DNA from: Cyclobacterium sp.
GTDB lineage: Bacteria; Bacteroidota; Bacteroidia; Cytophagales; Cyclobacteriaceae
NCBI RefSeq assembly: GCF_014762705.1
Contig: NZ_JABURL010000123.1
Span: 1 to 64,000, forward strand
DNA: 64,000 nt
Direction: 5' to 3'
The translations under genes and the position numbers were made by a program. Numbering within the stretch: the first letter of the stretch is position 1; each line of letters starts with the position of its first letter. Shown here piece after piece: positions 10,047-19,207 of this stretch. Below the pieces are notes generated by a model. That model searched no databases. It had not been told where the DNA came from and was given only the letters and a program-made list of their open reading frames with translations.

Positions 10047-10099
10047 GAATCCAATTTATTTTTTGTTTCGTATATATTAATTACATATATTACGATTCT

Positions 10100-10510
10100 A
10101 TGAAAACCGTTATTTTAGCATTAACCCTAATTGCCTTTAGTCAGGTTTCCTTTGCAAAAGAAGGTCCTGAAAAGACTTTTTTAATTATTTTTAATGAAGC
10201 GGAATTAAAACGCATTCAGTCAAGTCCTGCAAAGGTGGAATTGAATTTTTTAAGTGCCTTTGAAACCAAGGCCTATGGTGGAAATTCAGAAAGGGCATTG
10301 ATGGTAACAGTCCCCTTTGCTGATTGGACCGTGTGTGAAATGGGAAATATCCTAGTAAAAATAACTGAAGATAAAGAAGTCCCTTTGGATAACATTGCTT
10401 TCCGGATCATAGACCTGAATGAATGCCAGGAGAATTTCAAGGCCTTGCTTTCTGATTCAGAAGATCAAAGGCAAAGCAAAAAAACCGCTACCATCAAACT
10501 TACTTTATAG
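10100..10510 (+). CDS. Small secreted protein of unknown function
   Basis: 136 residues. I do not recognise the family. A clear signal peptide (MKTVILALTLIAFSQVSFA, likely cut after SFA) precedes a mature chain of about 117 residues with only two cysteines (in TVCEMG and NECQEN), which could form one disulfide in the periplasm. The C-terminus is basic (QSKKTATIKLTL). It is transcribed alone after the terminator at 10021-10046, and its last 11 bases overlap the 3' end of the convergent phosphatase gene. Codon use looks like its neighbours. Confidence 0.65.
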   Translation: MKTVILALTLIAFSQVSFAKEGPEKTFLIIFNEAELKRIQSSPAKVELNFLSAFETKAYGGNSERALMVTVPFADWTVCEMGNILVKITEDKEVPLDNIAFRIIDLNECQENFKALLSDSEDQRQSKKTATIKLTL

Positions 10511-11129
10511 CCTCCATTTTTTTAAGCGGAGAAGGGTGGTATTTATCCAGATATATCTGACCATTTTCAGCCTGGTGCAATTCATAGCAACATAGGTTTT
10601 CATGCCTGAAGACATCCATATAGCGGAGGTCATATCCCAGTAATACGGTCATTAAAATGCGAATTGCTCTGCCATGCATGCAAATTAAAATATGAGACCC
10701 TCCCTGGTTTAAAATATAATCCATGGCCCTGCTCAGGCGTTTTGCCACATCTACCGGAGATTCTCCACCATTGATTTTGTTGTCCAATTCTCCTGAAGAC
10801 CATTTATCCAACATGTTGAGATAATACTGATTTTCATCGTGGTCCATAGGTAATCCTTCATAATTACCCCAGGAAATCTCGTTCAATTCCGGCATCTTTT
10901 CCTGGTATACTTCCTCGTTCAAAAAATTCTCAATGGATTGTCTCGTTCGGATAAGGGAAGAATAATAAATATGATCGAAAGGAATATGCCTGAAATTTTT
11001 ATAAAAGGCTTTTGCTTGTTTAATTCCTGTTTCGTTGATGGGGGCATCGATCCCACTTCCCTGCACCACCCCTTTGAGGTTATAATCCGTTTGCCCATGC
11101 CGTACCACATATATTTTTTTACTGCTCAA
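10500..11129 (-). CDS. Histidine phosphatase family protein (phosphoglycerate mutase-like)
   Basis: 209 residues. The RHG motif (R10-H11-G12) provides the phospho-accepting histidine. R61 in LIRTRQS, E84 in NEISWGNYEG and H152 in CMHGRA complete the usual pocket, so this looks active. Family members include cofactor-dependent phosphoglycerate mutases, alpha-ribazole phosphatase and broad phosphatases; the short length argues against true glycolytic mutase, and the substrate cannot be set. Translation probably starts at TTG (11129): a stop lies two codons upstream in frame and no ATG precedes the RHG motif. The 3' end overlaps the convergent secreted-protein gene by 11 bases. Confidence 0.85.
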   Translation of the reverse strand: MSSKKIYVVRHGQTDYNLKGVVQGSGIDAPINETGIKQAKAFYKNFRHIPFDHIYYSSLIRTRQSIENFLNEEVYQEKMPELNEISWGNYEGLPMDHDENQYYLNMLDKWSSGELDNKINGGESPVDVAKRLSRAMDYILNQGGSHILICMHGRAIRILMTVLLGYDLRYMDVFRHENLCCYELHQAENGQIYLDKYHPSPLKKMEAIK

Positions 11130-11182
11130 GATTCTCTATTTTTGATTCCAAAATCAAAGAAAAAAATTTTATTGAATAAAAC

Positions 11183-11602
11183 ATGATATTTACTGAAAAA
11201 CCGGATCTAAATTTTTTAAATCAAATGGGAAAGGAAAGCATGACCGGTTTTCTTGAGATTACTTACACAGCCATTGGGGATGATTTTCTGGAAGCCACCA
11301 TGCCTGTGGGACCAAAAACCAAACAACCATTTGGATTGTTACATGGGGGAGCCAGTGTGGTGTTGGCCGAAAGTCTCGGCTCGGTAGCAGCCTCCCTGAC
11401 TTTGGAAAATGACAAAGCCTATGCAGTGGGATTGGAGATCAATGCGAATCACCTGAGGCCCGTAAAGGAAGGAAGTGTGACAGGAAGGGCCACGCCCATA
11501 CATTTGGGCAAGAAAACCCAGGTTTGGGAGATAAAAATAAAGGATAACAAAGACAGACTATCTTGCATCAGCCGCATTACCCTGGCCATTCTTGAAAAGT
11601 AA
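11183..11602 (+). CDS. menI: 1,4-dihydroxy-2-naphthoyl-CoA hydrolase (hotdog thioesterase)
   Basis: 139 residues. The hotdog-fold enzyme hydrolyses DHNA-CoA in menaquinone synthesis. The sequence tracks E. coli YdiI/MenI closely: TKQPFGLLHGGASVVLAES is almost identical, and Q48, H54, E63 and S67, the catalytic positions of that enzyme, are all in register. It is the first gene of a menI-menF-menD cluster, 6 bases before menF, which strongly supports this over a generic PaaI-type thioesterase. The start ATG follows an AT-rich leader. Confidence 0.88.
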   Translation: MIFTEKPDLNFLNQMGKESMTGFLEITYTAIGDDFLEATMPVGPKTKQPFGLLHGGASVVLAESLGSVAASLTLENDKAYAVGLEINANHLRPVKEGSVTGRATPIHLGKKTQVWEIKIKDNKDRLSCISRITLAILEK

Positions 11603-11608
11603 GATTTT

Positions 11609-12811
11609 ATGGAAACAACCAATAAGATAGCCGAAATTACGAAAGCCCTATTGCTGGAGCATCTGTTGTTCAGGGCACTGCATGAAAATTTACCCATTGC
11701 CATTTGGAAAAAACCCAAGCAGCCACTAATTGAGGTTATCATTGACGAAGACAAAGAGGGCATCAAACAGCCTGGCATGGACCTGGATCAACTGCCTCCC
11801 GGATTTATGATCCATCCATTTCTTCATTCGAAAGACCACCAACCTTTCTTTATCAAAGCCACCAATTATTACCGGTTTAGCCTGGATGAGAACGATTTGT
11901 CGGATGATCAATTTCCAATTTGGGAAAATTCAAATAAAGAACTGACAGTAAAGATCCGTGATATCATCCAATCCTTTCCTGCAGGCAAAAAGGCAAAAGC
12001 CTCCCGAAAGTCAGATTTTATCCAGACAGTCAATAAAGCCATTGAATCCATAGCATCCGGAAAGCTGTATAAGGTGGTGCCTGCCCGTCTGAAGAAAATG
12101 ACCCTTCCCTCGGATTTCGATTTGGCAGGTACCTTTCTGGCCCTTTGTGATGCCTATCCCAATGCTTTTATCAATTGTTTCTACAGTGAATCCACGGGAT
12201 TCTGGATCGGGGCCAGCCCGGAAACCCTGATCAAGACCAGGGGGGATAGTTTTTATACCATGGCATTGGCAGGAACCCAGAAGGCAAAAGGGGATAACCC
12301 CTTAAAAAATGCCGCATGGACACAAAAAGAAATTGAAGAACAGGCCCTGGTAAGTCGATATATTGTGGATTGTTTCAAGAAAATCCGGCTAAGGGAATAC
12401 CTGGAATTAGGACCTAAAACCACCATAGCAGGTGGCCTGCTGCATCTAAAGTCTGAGTTTCTGGTGGATATGAAAGCGACCAATTTCCCACAATTGGGCA
12501 GCGTGATGCTAGAATTACTACACCCTACTTCTGCCGTATGTGGCATGCCAAAAGCGGAAGCCCTGGAACTCCTTGAAACTGAAGAGAATTTTGACCGGTC
12601 CTATTTTTCCGGTTTTATTGGCCCTGTCAATATTGAAGCGGAGACCGCATTGTATGTCAACCTCCGTTGTGCCAAATTGGAAAACAAGGAAGTCCTTCTT
12701 TTTGCTGGGGCGGGGGTCACGGAAGATTCTGTCCCTGAAAAAGAATGGGAAGAAACGGAAATGAAATGCAACATCATAGGAAAAATCATCAAAACCAACC
12801 AATCCCGTTGA
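11609..12811 (+). CDS. menF: Isochorismate synthase MenF
   Basis: 400 residues. It converts chorismate to isochorismate, the first step of menaquinone synthesis. The C-terminal chorismate-binding domain (about residues 130-395) shows IASGKLYKVVPAR, the PEFLIGASPE-type block FWIGASPETLIKT, ALAGT, HLKSEF, LHPTSAVCGMPK and YSGFIGP-like YFSGFIGP blocks. The conserved lysine and glutamates around the magnesium site are present. Shared chorismate enzymes such as salicylate or anthranilate synthases are possible in principle, but placement between menI and menD settles the role. The 3' end overlaps the start of menD. Confidence 0.92.
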   Translation: METTNKIAEITKALLLEHLLFRALHENLPIAIWKKPKQPLIEVIIDEDKEGIKQPGMDLDQLPPGFMIHPFLHSKDHQPFFIKATNYYRFSLDENDLSDDQFPIWENSNKELTVKIRDIIQSFPAGKKAKASRKSDFIQTVNKAIESIASGKLYKVVPARLKKMTLPSDFDLAGTFLALCDAYPNAFINCFYSESTGFWIGASPETLIKTRGDSFYTMALAGTQKAKGDNPLKNAAWTQKEIEEQALVSRYIVDCFKKIRLREYLELGPKTTIAGGLLHLKSEFLVDMKATNFPQLGSVMLELLHPTSAVCGMPKAEALELLETEENFDRSYFSGFIGPVNIEAETALYVNLRCAKLENKEVLLFAGAGVTEDSVPEKEWEETEMKCNIIGKIIKTNQSR

Positions 12812-14511
12812 TACTCCCTCAAATCAGCCACCTGGTTTCTATTTGTGCAAAAAGTGGTGTTACACAAGCCATTCTTTCTCCGGGGTCCAGGTGTGCTCCT
12901 TTATCGCTGGCCTTCATCAGGCATCCTAACATCCATTGCAGAACCATATCTGATGAAAGATCAGCGGCCTTCATGGCTTTGGGCATGGCACAGCAACTCA
13001 ACAAGCCTGTTGTATTGGTCTGTACAAGTGGTTCTGCTACCTTAAATTACGGACCCGCCATTGCAGAAGCCTTTTACCAGCAAATTCCCCTATTGATCCT
13101 CACGGCAGACCGTCCGGCAGAATGGATAGAACAGTGGGATGGCCAAACTATCCGGCAACAAGATATCTATGCCCCCCATATCAAAGGTAGTTTTACTTTC
13201 CCTGATGATGCAAGCCCAACAGACAAACTGTGGCATGCCAAACGGACCGTCAAAGAAGCCATTGTACTTTCAAAAACCTTTCCCTGTGGCCCCGTACACA
13301 TCAATATCCCGCTAAGGGAACCCTTTTACCCTGCTCCGGGGGAAAACTATAATTTCGAAATTACAGACATGGAGCCGGTTTTGGATGTGGAGACGGGAAG
13401 CTATGCTCTCAGGGAAGAGGTCAGACAAAAATTAAAAAATCAGTTGTCAGGCTTTAAAAGGATACTGCTCCTTCCAGGTCAGCAAAAACCCAACCTGAAA
13501 ATTAAAAGGCTGCTGGAAGAAATTGTCCAAAACCAAAAAGGACTCCTGGTAACGGATGTGACCAGCAATATGGCCCAACCGCTGGCCATCGTTCATCATG
13601 ATTTTTTTGCAGCCGAGGCTTCAAAGGATAAAGAAATGGTCCCAGACTTGCTGATTAGTTTTGGCAAATCCATATTATCCAAGTCGTTAAAACAGTTTTT
13701 AAGGAATTGCCCCGTGTCTCACTGGCATGTACAGCCTGAAGGCAGGGTCCCGGATCCATTCCAACACCTGGATCAAATCATTCGGCTACAACCCGAAACA
13801 TTCCTTGAATTTCTGCTAAAGGAAGGTCCTGAAATAGATCCGGTTTTTGGCCAGGCCTGGAAAGACAAAAATGAGATCGTAAAAGTTCAGCTTCCCCAAA
13901 TGCTTAATGGGGCTTCATTCGGGGAATTGAAAGCATTGTCACGCATTTTGCATTCCTTACCAGCAGCAGGAAAAGTACATCTGGCCAACAGCATGGCTGT
14001 CAGAAATGTGAATTTTTTGGGCTTAAGCCAGGATAAAATCGAAATCATCTGTAACAGGGGCACCAGTGGTATTGATGGCAGCAACAGTACAGCGGTGGGC
14101 TGTACTTTCACCACCAAAGAACCTGTTACGCTGATTACGGGTGACCTGGCTTTCTTTTACGACAGGAATGCTTTTTGGCATCAATACAACATGAGCAATC
14201 TCAGGATTATTTTGTTCAACAATCATGGAGGAGGAATTTTCCGCATGATAGATGGACCTTCCAATTTGCCTGAACTGGAAGAATACTTTGAAACGCGGCA
14301 GAGACTTAACGCCAGGCTGCTGGCCAAAGAGATGGGATTCGAATATACACTGGTCAAATCCATGCCCGGGCTTAAAAAGGGCTTAACCGATTTCTTTCAG
14401 GATTCCATAAAACCTAAAATAATTGAAATTGAAAGCAGCAGTGAGCTCAACTCCCGGGTTTTGAAGTCCTTTCGGAGAAAAATCAAGGCAAGAATCTCCA
14501 AACAGGAATAA
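12808..14511 (+). CDS. menD: SEPHCHC synthase MenD (2-oxoglutarate decarboxylase)
   Basis: 567 residues from a TTG at 12808 that overlaps the menF stop (TTGA). ATGs at 12745 and 12766 are in frame but would add up to 21 residues unlike known MenD N-termini, whereas MILPQISHLVSICAKSG matches well. MenD is a thiamine diphosphate enzyme joining isochorismate and 2-oxoglutarate. LSPGSRCAPL and SDERSAAFMALG (catalytic Glu) lie in the N-domain, and GDLAFFYDRNAF followed by NNHGGGIFRMI forms the ThDP/Mg site. The stop-start overlap suggests translational coupling with menF. Later men genes are not in the window. Confidence 0.92.
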   Translation: MILPQISHLVSICAKSGVTQAILSPGSRCAPLSLAFIRHPNIHCRTISDERSAAFMALGMAQQLNKPVVLVCTSGSATLNYGPAIAEAFYQQIPLLILTADRPAEWIEQWDGQTIRQQDIYAPHIKGSFTFPDDASPTDKLWHAKRTVKEAIVLSKTFPCGPVHINIPLREPFYPAPGENYNFEITDMEPVLDVETGSYALREEVRQKLKNQLSGFKRILLLPGQQKPNLKIKRLLEEIVQNQKGLLVTDVTSNMAQPLAIVHHDFFAAEASKDKEMVPDLLISFGKSILSKSLKQFLRNCPVSHWHVQPEGRVPDPFQHLDQIIRLQPETFLEFLLKEGPEIDPVFGQAWKDKNEIVKVQLPQMLNGASFGELKALSRILHSLPAAGKVHLANSMAVRNVNFLGLSQDKIEIICNRGTSGIDGSNSTAVGCTFTTKEPVTLITGDLAFFYDRNAFWHQYNMSNLRIILFNNHGGGIFRMIDGPSNLPELEEYFETRQRLNARLLAKEMGFEYTLVKSMPGLKKGLTDFFQDSIKPKIIEIESSSELNSRVLKSFRRKIKARISKQE

Positions 14512-14592
14512 TTTTTGAAAAAGTATTTCATTGTAAAAAAAATCTGATTTGTTTTTTCTACATTTAAGCCAATGAATTTAACCATTTGAATC

Positions 14593-15474
14593 ATGCAAAA
14601 GCAATTCAACGAAAAGGAAAATGCTCCTTTGGGCAATATTGAAGAATGGGAAGAGGACTTAAAAGTGCGTTATCCCAAACCTAAATCCGAACAAGCAAAA
14701 AGCAAGGAGGACTATCGGAATTATCACGATTCTGAACGCATAGATACTGTAAGGGAATTTTACCGTTTGAATCACCAATACCAGACCTATGACTTCGTTT
14801 GCCAAAAACAAGCGGATTTCCTGAAGTTTGACAAGAAGGAAATGCCTTTCTGGGATGCCATAGCTTACCTCAACACCCTGGTGGATGACTCTGACCCAGA
14901 CATCAGCCTGGACCAGCTACAGCACCTGTTGCAGACTTCTGAAGCCATCAGGGCCGATGGGCACCCTGATTGGTTTGTTTTGACTGGCTTTATCCACGAT
15001 ATGGGCAAAGTGTTGTGCCTTTTTGGAGAACCCCAGTGGGCTGTGGTTGGGGATACTTTTCCGGTAGGTTGCGGGCATTCTGATAAAATCGTATACCCGG
15101 AATATTTTAAAGCCAACCCTGATACGGATAATGAACGATTCAATACCAGGTATGGTGTTTATGAACCCAATACAGGGCTGGAAAATGTAAAAATGTCCTG
15201 GGGACATGATGAATACCTTTACCAAATGGTAAAGGATTATTTGCCCGAACCTGCCTTATACATGATTCGGTATCATTCTTTTTATGCCCAGCATAGGGAG
15301 GGTGCATACGACCATCTTTTAAGCGACCATGACAAGGAAATGTTTAAATGGGTAGATAAATTTAACCCCTATGACTTGTATTCCAAGGTACCGGTGCCAC
15401 CAGATGCCAAAGCCTTAAGACCATATTATGAGGACCTGGTAGCGAAATACCTGCCGGCGACCATGAAGTTTTAA
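14593..15474 (+). CDS. myo-Inositol oxygenase (MIOX)
   Basis: 293 residues. It oxidises myo-inositol to D-glucuronate with O2 using a mixed-valent diiron site in an HD-domain fold. All ligands of the characterised animal enzyme can be placed: H124 (ADGHPDW), H135 and D136 (FIHDMGK), H205 (WGHDEY), H228 (RYHSFY) and D261 (FNPYDLYSK). Length is nearly that of the eukaryotic proteins. MIOX is best known from eukaryotes and is less common in bacteria. The next gene, 71 bases on, is a sodium:solute symporter, suggesting that inositol is imported and oxidised here. Glucuronate catabolic genes are not in the window. Confidence 0.93.
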   Translation: MQKQFNEKENAPLGNIEEWEEDLKVRYPKPKSEQAKSKEDYRNYHDSERIDTVREFYRLNHQYQTYDFVCQKQADFLKFDKKEMPFWDAIAYLNTLVDDSDPDISLDQLQHLLQTSEAIRADGHPDWFVLTGFIHDMGKVLCLFGEPQWAVVGDTFPVGCGHSDKIVYPEYFKANPDTDNERFNTRYGVYEPNTGLENVKMSWGHDEYLYQMVKDYLPEPALYMIRYHSFYAQHREGAYDHLLSDHDKEMFKWVDKFNPYDLYSKVPVPPDAKALRPYYEDLVAKYLPATMKF

Positions 15475-15501
15475 TCATTTTACCAGAAAATGCCCCAATT
15501 C

Positions 15502-15532
15502 ATTGCTGCCCGGTAGCCCATCGGGCAGCAAT
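15502..15532 (+). promoter_or_regulatory. Intercistronic hairpin between MIOX and symporter genes
   Basis: A perfect 11-bp stem (ATTGCTGCCCG with CGGGCAGCAAT) closes a 9-base loop in the 71-base gap. It lacks a strong T-run afterwards, so it more likely stabilises or processes the mRNA, or partially attenuates it, than fully terminates. Confidence 0.6.
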
Positions 15533-15545
15533 TTAATGTTAACCC

Positions 15546-17120
15546 ATGCTTACAGCCCTTACCTTTATAGGTTTTACACTTTTTGTAGCTTTTCTTTCCT
15601 GGTATAAATTACGAAAAGACGATATCAGTTCCAGAGACGGCTATTTCCTGGGAGGGCGATCACTTACAGGTGGTGTCATTGCAGGGTCCATGATATTGAC
15701 CAATATCTCCACAGAACACCTGATCGGACTTAATGGATCTGCCTATAAGAATGGCATGATCATCATTGCCTGGGAGGTCACCAGTGCCATTGCCCTGGTG
15801 ATTGCGGCATTGTATTTTCTCCCTATTTACCTGAAAATGGGCTTAACCACCATTCCGCAATACCTGGAAAACAGGTTTGACAGTAGTACCAAAACCATCG
15901 TGGCATTTCTGCTCATGGTCTCGTTTGTGGTCACCTTGCTTCCCATTGTTCTCTACACAGGTGCCATCAACCTGGAAAGTATTTTCAATGTTTCAGAAGT
16001 GCTGAACGTCGGCCTTTCGGAGGGAATCTGGATTACCGTTATTACTATTGGTGTAATCGGATCCATCTATGCTATCTTTGGAGGCTTAAAAGCCGTGGCC
16101 CTTTCAGATTCCATCAATGCCATAGGACTTATTATCGGAGGCTTAATGGTACCTGTATTTGCACTTTGGGATATAGGAGACGGGAACATTTTCACCGGAA
16201 TGAGCAAGGTGTATGATTATGCGCCTGAAAAATTCAACGTCATTGGTAAGGCAGACTCGGTTTTGCCATTCAGTACCATTTTTACCGGGCTGATGATCAA
16301 TCAGCTTTATTTCTGGGGGATGAACCAGACCATTATTCAACGTGCTTTTGGAGCCAAAAACATGGCTGAGGCACAAAAAGGGCTTTTGCTTACGGGCTTG
16401 TTTAAAATCCTGATACCCCTGATCATTGTTTTGCCAGGCATTATTGCCTATTATTATTACAGCGACCAATATTATGACAATCAGGATTTTATTTATCCCG
16501 TTTTGCTGACACGTGTCATGCCACTGGGATTGTTGGGTTTTTTCGCTGCTGTGGTCCTTGGAGCCATATTGAGTACCTTCAACAGTGTATTGAATTCGGC
16601 AGCCACCATTTTCAGCCTGGACATCTACAAAAAAATATTCCGACCCGATTGTTCTGACAAAACTTTGGTGCGGGTAGGACGCCTAAGCTCATTGGTATTG
16701 GCAGTCCTGGCCATTTTAATTGCTCCTCTGGTAGGAAATGCTCCGGAAGGCCTTTACCAGCTGATGCAACAGCTCAATGGTATCTTTTTTATTCCCATAG
16801 CTTCCATATTAATTGCCGGTTTCTTTATCCCAAAGGTAACTGCCAGAGCCGCCAAAATTGGTTTATTCACAGGCCTGTCTTTTTACCTGATCACCAGTTT
16901 TTTCCTGGATATTGGCATTCATTTCATCCATATTTGGGCCATTGAGTTTATTCTAAACCTGGCCTTGATGCTGTTGGTTAGCCATTATTTTCCCGGAAAA
17001 CCAAATACCTTTGTCAGCAGGCCTCCTGTATTGGAAATGAAACCCTGGAAATATGCCAGACCTGTAGCGGCTATCCTCTGCCTGGTGACTGTATTGATCT
17101 ATATCTGGCTGGGAAGTTGA
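15546..17120 (+). CDS. Sodium:solute symporter (SSS/SLC5 family), likely inositol transporter
   Basis: 524 residues with about 13-14 hydrophobic segments in the LeuT-like SSS layout. Visible blocks include GYFLGGRSLTGGVIAGSMILTN (shortened here; around residues 30-50), TTIPQYLENRF, GGLKAVALSDSINAIG and GAILSTFNSVLNSAATIFSLDIY, all typical of SLC5 sugar and inositol carriers. Sodium-coupled uptake across the inner membrane is expected. Its position directly after a myo-inositol oxygenase gene is the basis for proposing inositol; glucuronate or another sugar is also possible. A perfect hairpin in the short gap before it may set its expression relative to MIOX. Confidence 0.9.
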   Translation: MLTALTFIGFTLFVAFLSWYKLRKDDISSRDGYFLGGRSLTGGVIAGSMILTNISTEHLIGLNGSAYKNGMIIIAWEVTSAIALVIAALYFLPIYLKMGLTTIPQYLENRFDSSTKTIVAFLLMVSFVVTLLPIVLYTGAINLESIFNVSEVLNVGLSEGIWITVITIGVIGSIYAIFGGLKAVALSDSINAIGLIIGGLMVPVFALWDIGDGNIFTGMSKVYDYAPEKFNVIGKADSVLPFSTIFTGLMINQLYFWGMNQTIIQRAFGAKNMAEAQKGLLLTGLFKILIPLIIVLPGIIAYYYYSDQYYDNQDFIYPVLLTRVMPLGLLGFFAAVVLGAILSTFNSVLNSAATIFSLDIYKKIFRPDCSDKTLVRVGRLSSLVLAVLAILIAPLVGNAPEGLYQLMQQLNGIFFIPIASILIAGFFIPKVTARAAKIGLFTGLSFYLITSFFLDIGIHFIHIWAIEFILNLALMLLVSHYFPGKPNTFVSRPPVLEMKPWKYARPVAAILCLVTVLIYIWLGS

Positions 17121-17393
17121 TTTTTTAACCATCTGCTCATTTCCCATTAATTTGAATTCCCTGGTGTACTTCAGTGTCTTTTAGCTGTAACCTCAACTTT
17201 TCAGGTAAAACCCGAAATCCATTAACCTGATTTGGATGGATAAACTTGTGGGTAAGACCATGTTTATTTGCTCAGGCAATTCCCTTATTGAATACAAGCT
17301 AAAAAGAGCAAATCAGTCAAATCCCCCCACCTTTATTTCTTTTTAAGGCCTGTTTCCTTGTTTGAACGGTACTATTTTTGGTGCTTTTGTTAT

Positions 17394-17401
17394 TAACTTT
17401 G
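17394..17401 (+). promoter_or_regulatory. Possible Bacteroidota -7 element upstream of the RND operon
   Basis: TAACTTTG matches TAnnTTTG exactly. The T-rich TTTTTG upstream ends only 13 bases before it instead of about 19, so the -33 element is poor. A transcript from here would give the efflux operon a leader of roughly 550 bases. Confidence 0.35.
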
Positions 17402-17405
17402 TACT

Positions 17406-17774
17406 GTGGAATTAAGAATAGTAAAAATATCAACTTTTTTTTCCAGGTATATCCTCACCAATTTACTCGCTTTGTTTTTGGTGGGTCTTTCCGTGGCTGA
17501 GGGAAAAGAAGCTATTCATCAATTTCCTACAGCAGGTATACATTGGGACATGTCGGACCTAGACTTTGTGGATTTTCCCACCTCAGTGAGCAGAGGCCAG
17601 TCTGGAAATCAACAATCCAGGGAAATGATGCTCCCGCTTTTTTATTTAAAAAACAATCCTTTCCGCCTGCTACAGTTTTTACATGCCTCATTACCAGAAA
17701 TATTTACTCCATTCTCCACGCCAGGCCAAATCAGGCAAATCGTCTCCCTGGTAGTTTGGTGCAATGCCCCCTGA
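17406..17774 (+). CDS. Possible small secreted protein ahead of the efflux operon
   Basis: 122 residues from a GTG. I do not recognise it. The N-terminus looks like a signal peptide: basic residues, a hydrophobic core (about residues 16-30) and a small-residue V-A-E-G region. The remainder has no known motif. The GTG lies only five bases past a possible -7 box, which would make the message leaderless, so the gene may be spurious or start elsewhere. A second, overlapping frame (17543-17881) is also open but lacks any protein-like feature. Small secreted proteins do often precede RND operons in Bacteroidota, which is the main reason to keep it. The 180 bases between its stop and the adaptor gene hold nothing clear. 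Confidence 0.35.
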   Translation: MELRIVKISTFFSRYILTNLLALFLVGLSVAEGKEAIHQFPTAGIHWDMSDLDFVDFPTSVSRGQSGNQQSREMMLPLFYLKNNPFRLLQFLHASLPEIFTPFSTPGQIRQIVSLVVWCNAP

Positions 17775-17953
17775 TCCATTTCTCCTTTTTTAATGGTGAA
17801 GAGCTATTACTCTCTTGCACATCCTATTATCCTTTACAACCCAAAATAGCCACCATCCCGGATTGCGCGGAAATTGGTTGAAACTGCCTGTTTTCTTGCT
17901 GTTCACTGGATGGATAGAGCTTGTTCAAGTGTTTATTTAATCCCATTTCAGCA

Positions 17954-19186
17954 ATGAATAAAAAAATTCTGGGGCTCCGGTATTCCGGTATTAAAAATGC
18001 CCGATTTAATCACCTGTCTAAATTACTTGTCATAACGGTCATTGGGGCTACCTTTCTTTCCTGTAGTGAAGGAAGAGGTAAAAACAAGAAGAATGCAGAA
18101 GTGTTGGAAGTCCCTGTTTTTACCCTAATGCCCAAAGACATTGAGGTCCCCCAGACCTATGTCTGTGATCTTCAGGCGATACAATTTGTGGAAGTCAGGT
18201 CCAAGCTGGAAGGATTTGTAGAAGAAATATTTGTAGATGAAGGCCAGGAGGTAAAAAAAGGGCAACCCCTTTTCCAATTGTCATCGGCAGAATACAATGA
18301 ATTGGTCAATTCTGCTACTGCCAAACTCATGCAAGCCAGGGCAGAGGAGAAAGCCGCCACCCTGGAAATGGAAAGGCTGAAAGTGCTGGTGGACAAGAAG
18401 ATTTACTCTTCCTCTGAATTAGAGTTGGCACAATCGAGAAAAGAAATGGCCCAATCTGCGATCATGGAAGCCCAATCCATGCTAAAGAATGCCCAGGTAG
18501 GGCTTTCTTATACCACCATTAAAGCCCCCTTTGACGGCATAGTGGACCGGATACCCTACAAAACGGGCAGTTTGGTAAAAAGTGGAGACCTGCTGACCAA
18601 CATCACGGATATCAGTGAGATTTTTGCCTACTACCGTATCACGGAAAACGAATACCTGGAATACATGCGCGGGGAATTGGACAAGGACGCAGACTCAGAG
18701 CAAATGAATGAACAGGTGAGGGAAACCCTTAAAGACGAACAAGAGGAGATTTCGCTGATCCTTTCGGACGGGGTGGAATACCCTTACAAGGGTAAACTGG
18801 AAACCATGGAAGCGGACTTTGAACAAGGCACCGGTTCCATTGCGCTGCGGGTCCGGTTTCCAAACCCTGACGGCTTGATCAAACATGGGGCCAGCGGTAA
18901 GGTCCAAATGACCAATGAATTAAAAGACGTGTTCCTGATACCCCAAAAGTCCACTTTTGAAATTCAGGAATACAATTATGTCTACCTGGTAGATAAAGAA
19001 AACAAGGTAAATGTGAGAAGTTTCCGGCCATTGAGAAGGCATGGGTTATTCTATGTGGCCCAGGACTTTAACACCAATGACAAGGTGGTCCTTGAAGGCA
19101 TACAACTCCTGAAAGATGAGGCTACTGTAAAGCCAAATCCAATAGGTGAAGAAGAAGTGTACCATTCCTTGAATCTACCGCTTTAG
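17954..19186 (+). CDS. RND efflux periplasmic adaptor lipoprotein (HlyD/AcrA family)
   Basis: 410 residues from the ATG at 17954; an in-frame TTG 33 bases upstream is less likely. A signal sequence ends in a lipobox (ATFLSC), giving an inner-membrane lipoprotein. The chain has the membrane-fusion order: lipoyl half (VRSKLEGFVEEIFVDEGQEVKKGQPLF), a helical hairpin (about residues 115-170), lipoyl return (YTTIKAPFDGIVDRI), beta-barrel, and membrane-proximal domain. It bridges the pump encoded next to the outer-membrane factor. An acidic insertion (DADSEQMNEQVRE region) sits in the barrel part. It is the first confident gene of a three-gene operon with 21- and 17-base gaps. Confidence 0.92.
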   Translation: MNKKILGLRYSGIKNARFNHLSKLLVITVIGATFLSCSEGRGKNKKNAEVLEVPVFTLMPKDIEVPQTYVCDLQAIQFVEVRSKLEGFVEEIFVDEGQEVKKGQPLFQLSSAEYNELVNSATAKLMQARAEEKAATLEMERLKVLVDKKIYSSSELELAQSRKEMAQSAIMEAQSMLKNAQVGLSYTTIKAPFDGIVDRIPYKTGSLVKSGDLLTNITDISEIFAYYRITENEYLEYMRGELDKDADSEQMNEQVRETLKDEQEEISLILSDGVEYPYKGKLETMEADFEQGTGSIALRVRFPNPDGLIKHGASGKVQMTNELKDVFLIPQKSTFEIQEYNYVYLVDKENKVNVRSFRPLRRHGLFYVAQDFNTNDKVVLEGIQLLKDEATVKPNPIGEEEVYHSLNLPL

Positions 19187-19207
19187 CAGGCCAAAACCCA
19201 TTGACAA

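Noticed and set aside
17543-17881. Second open frame overlapping the possible secreted miniprotein
   Set aside because: No signal peptide, odd composition, and it overlaps a better candidate.
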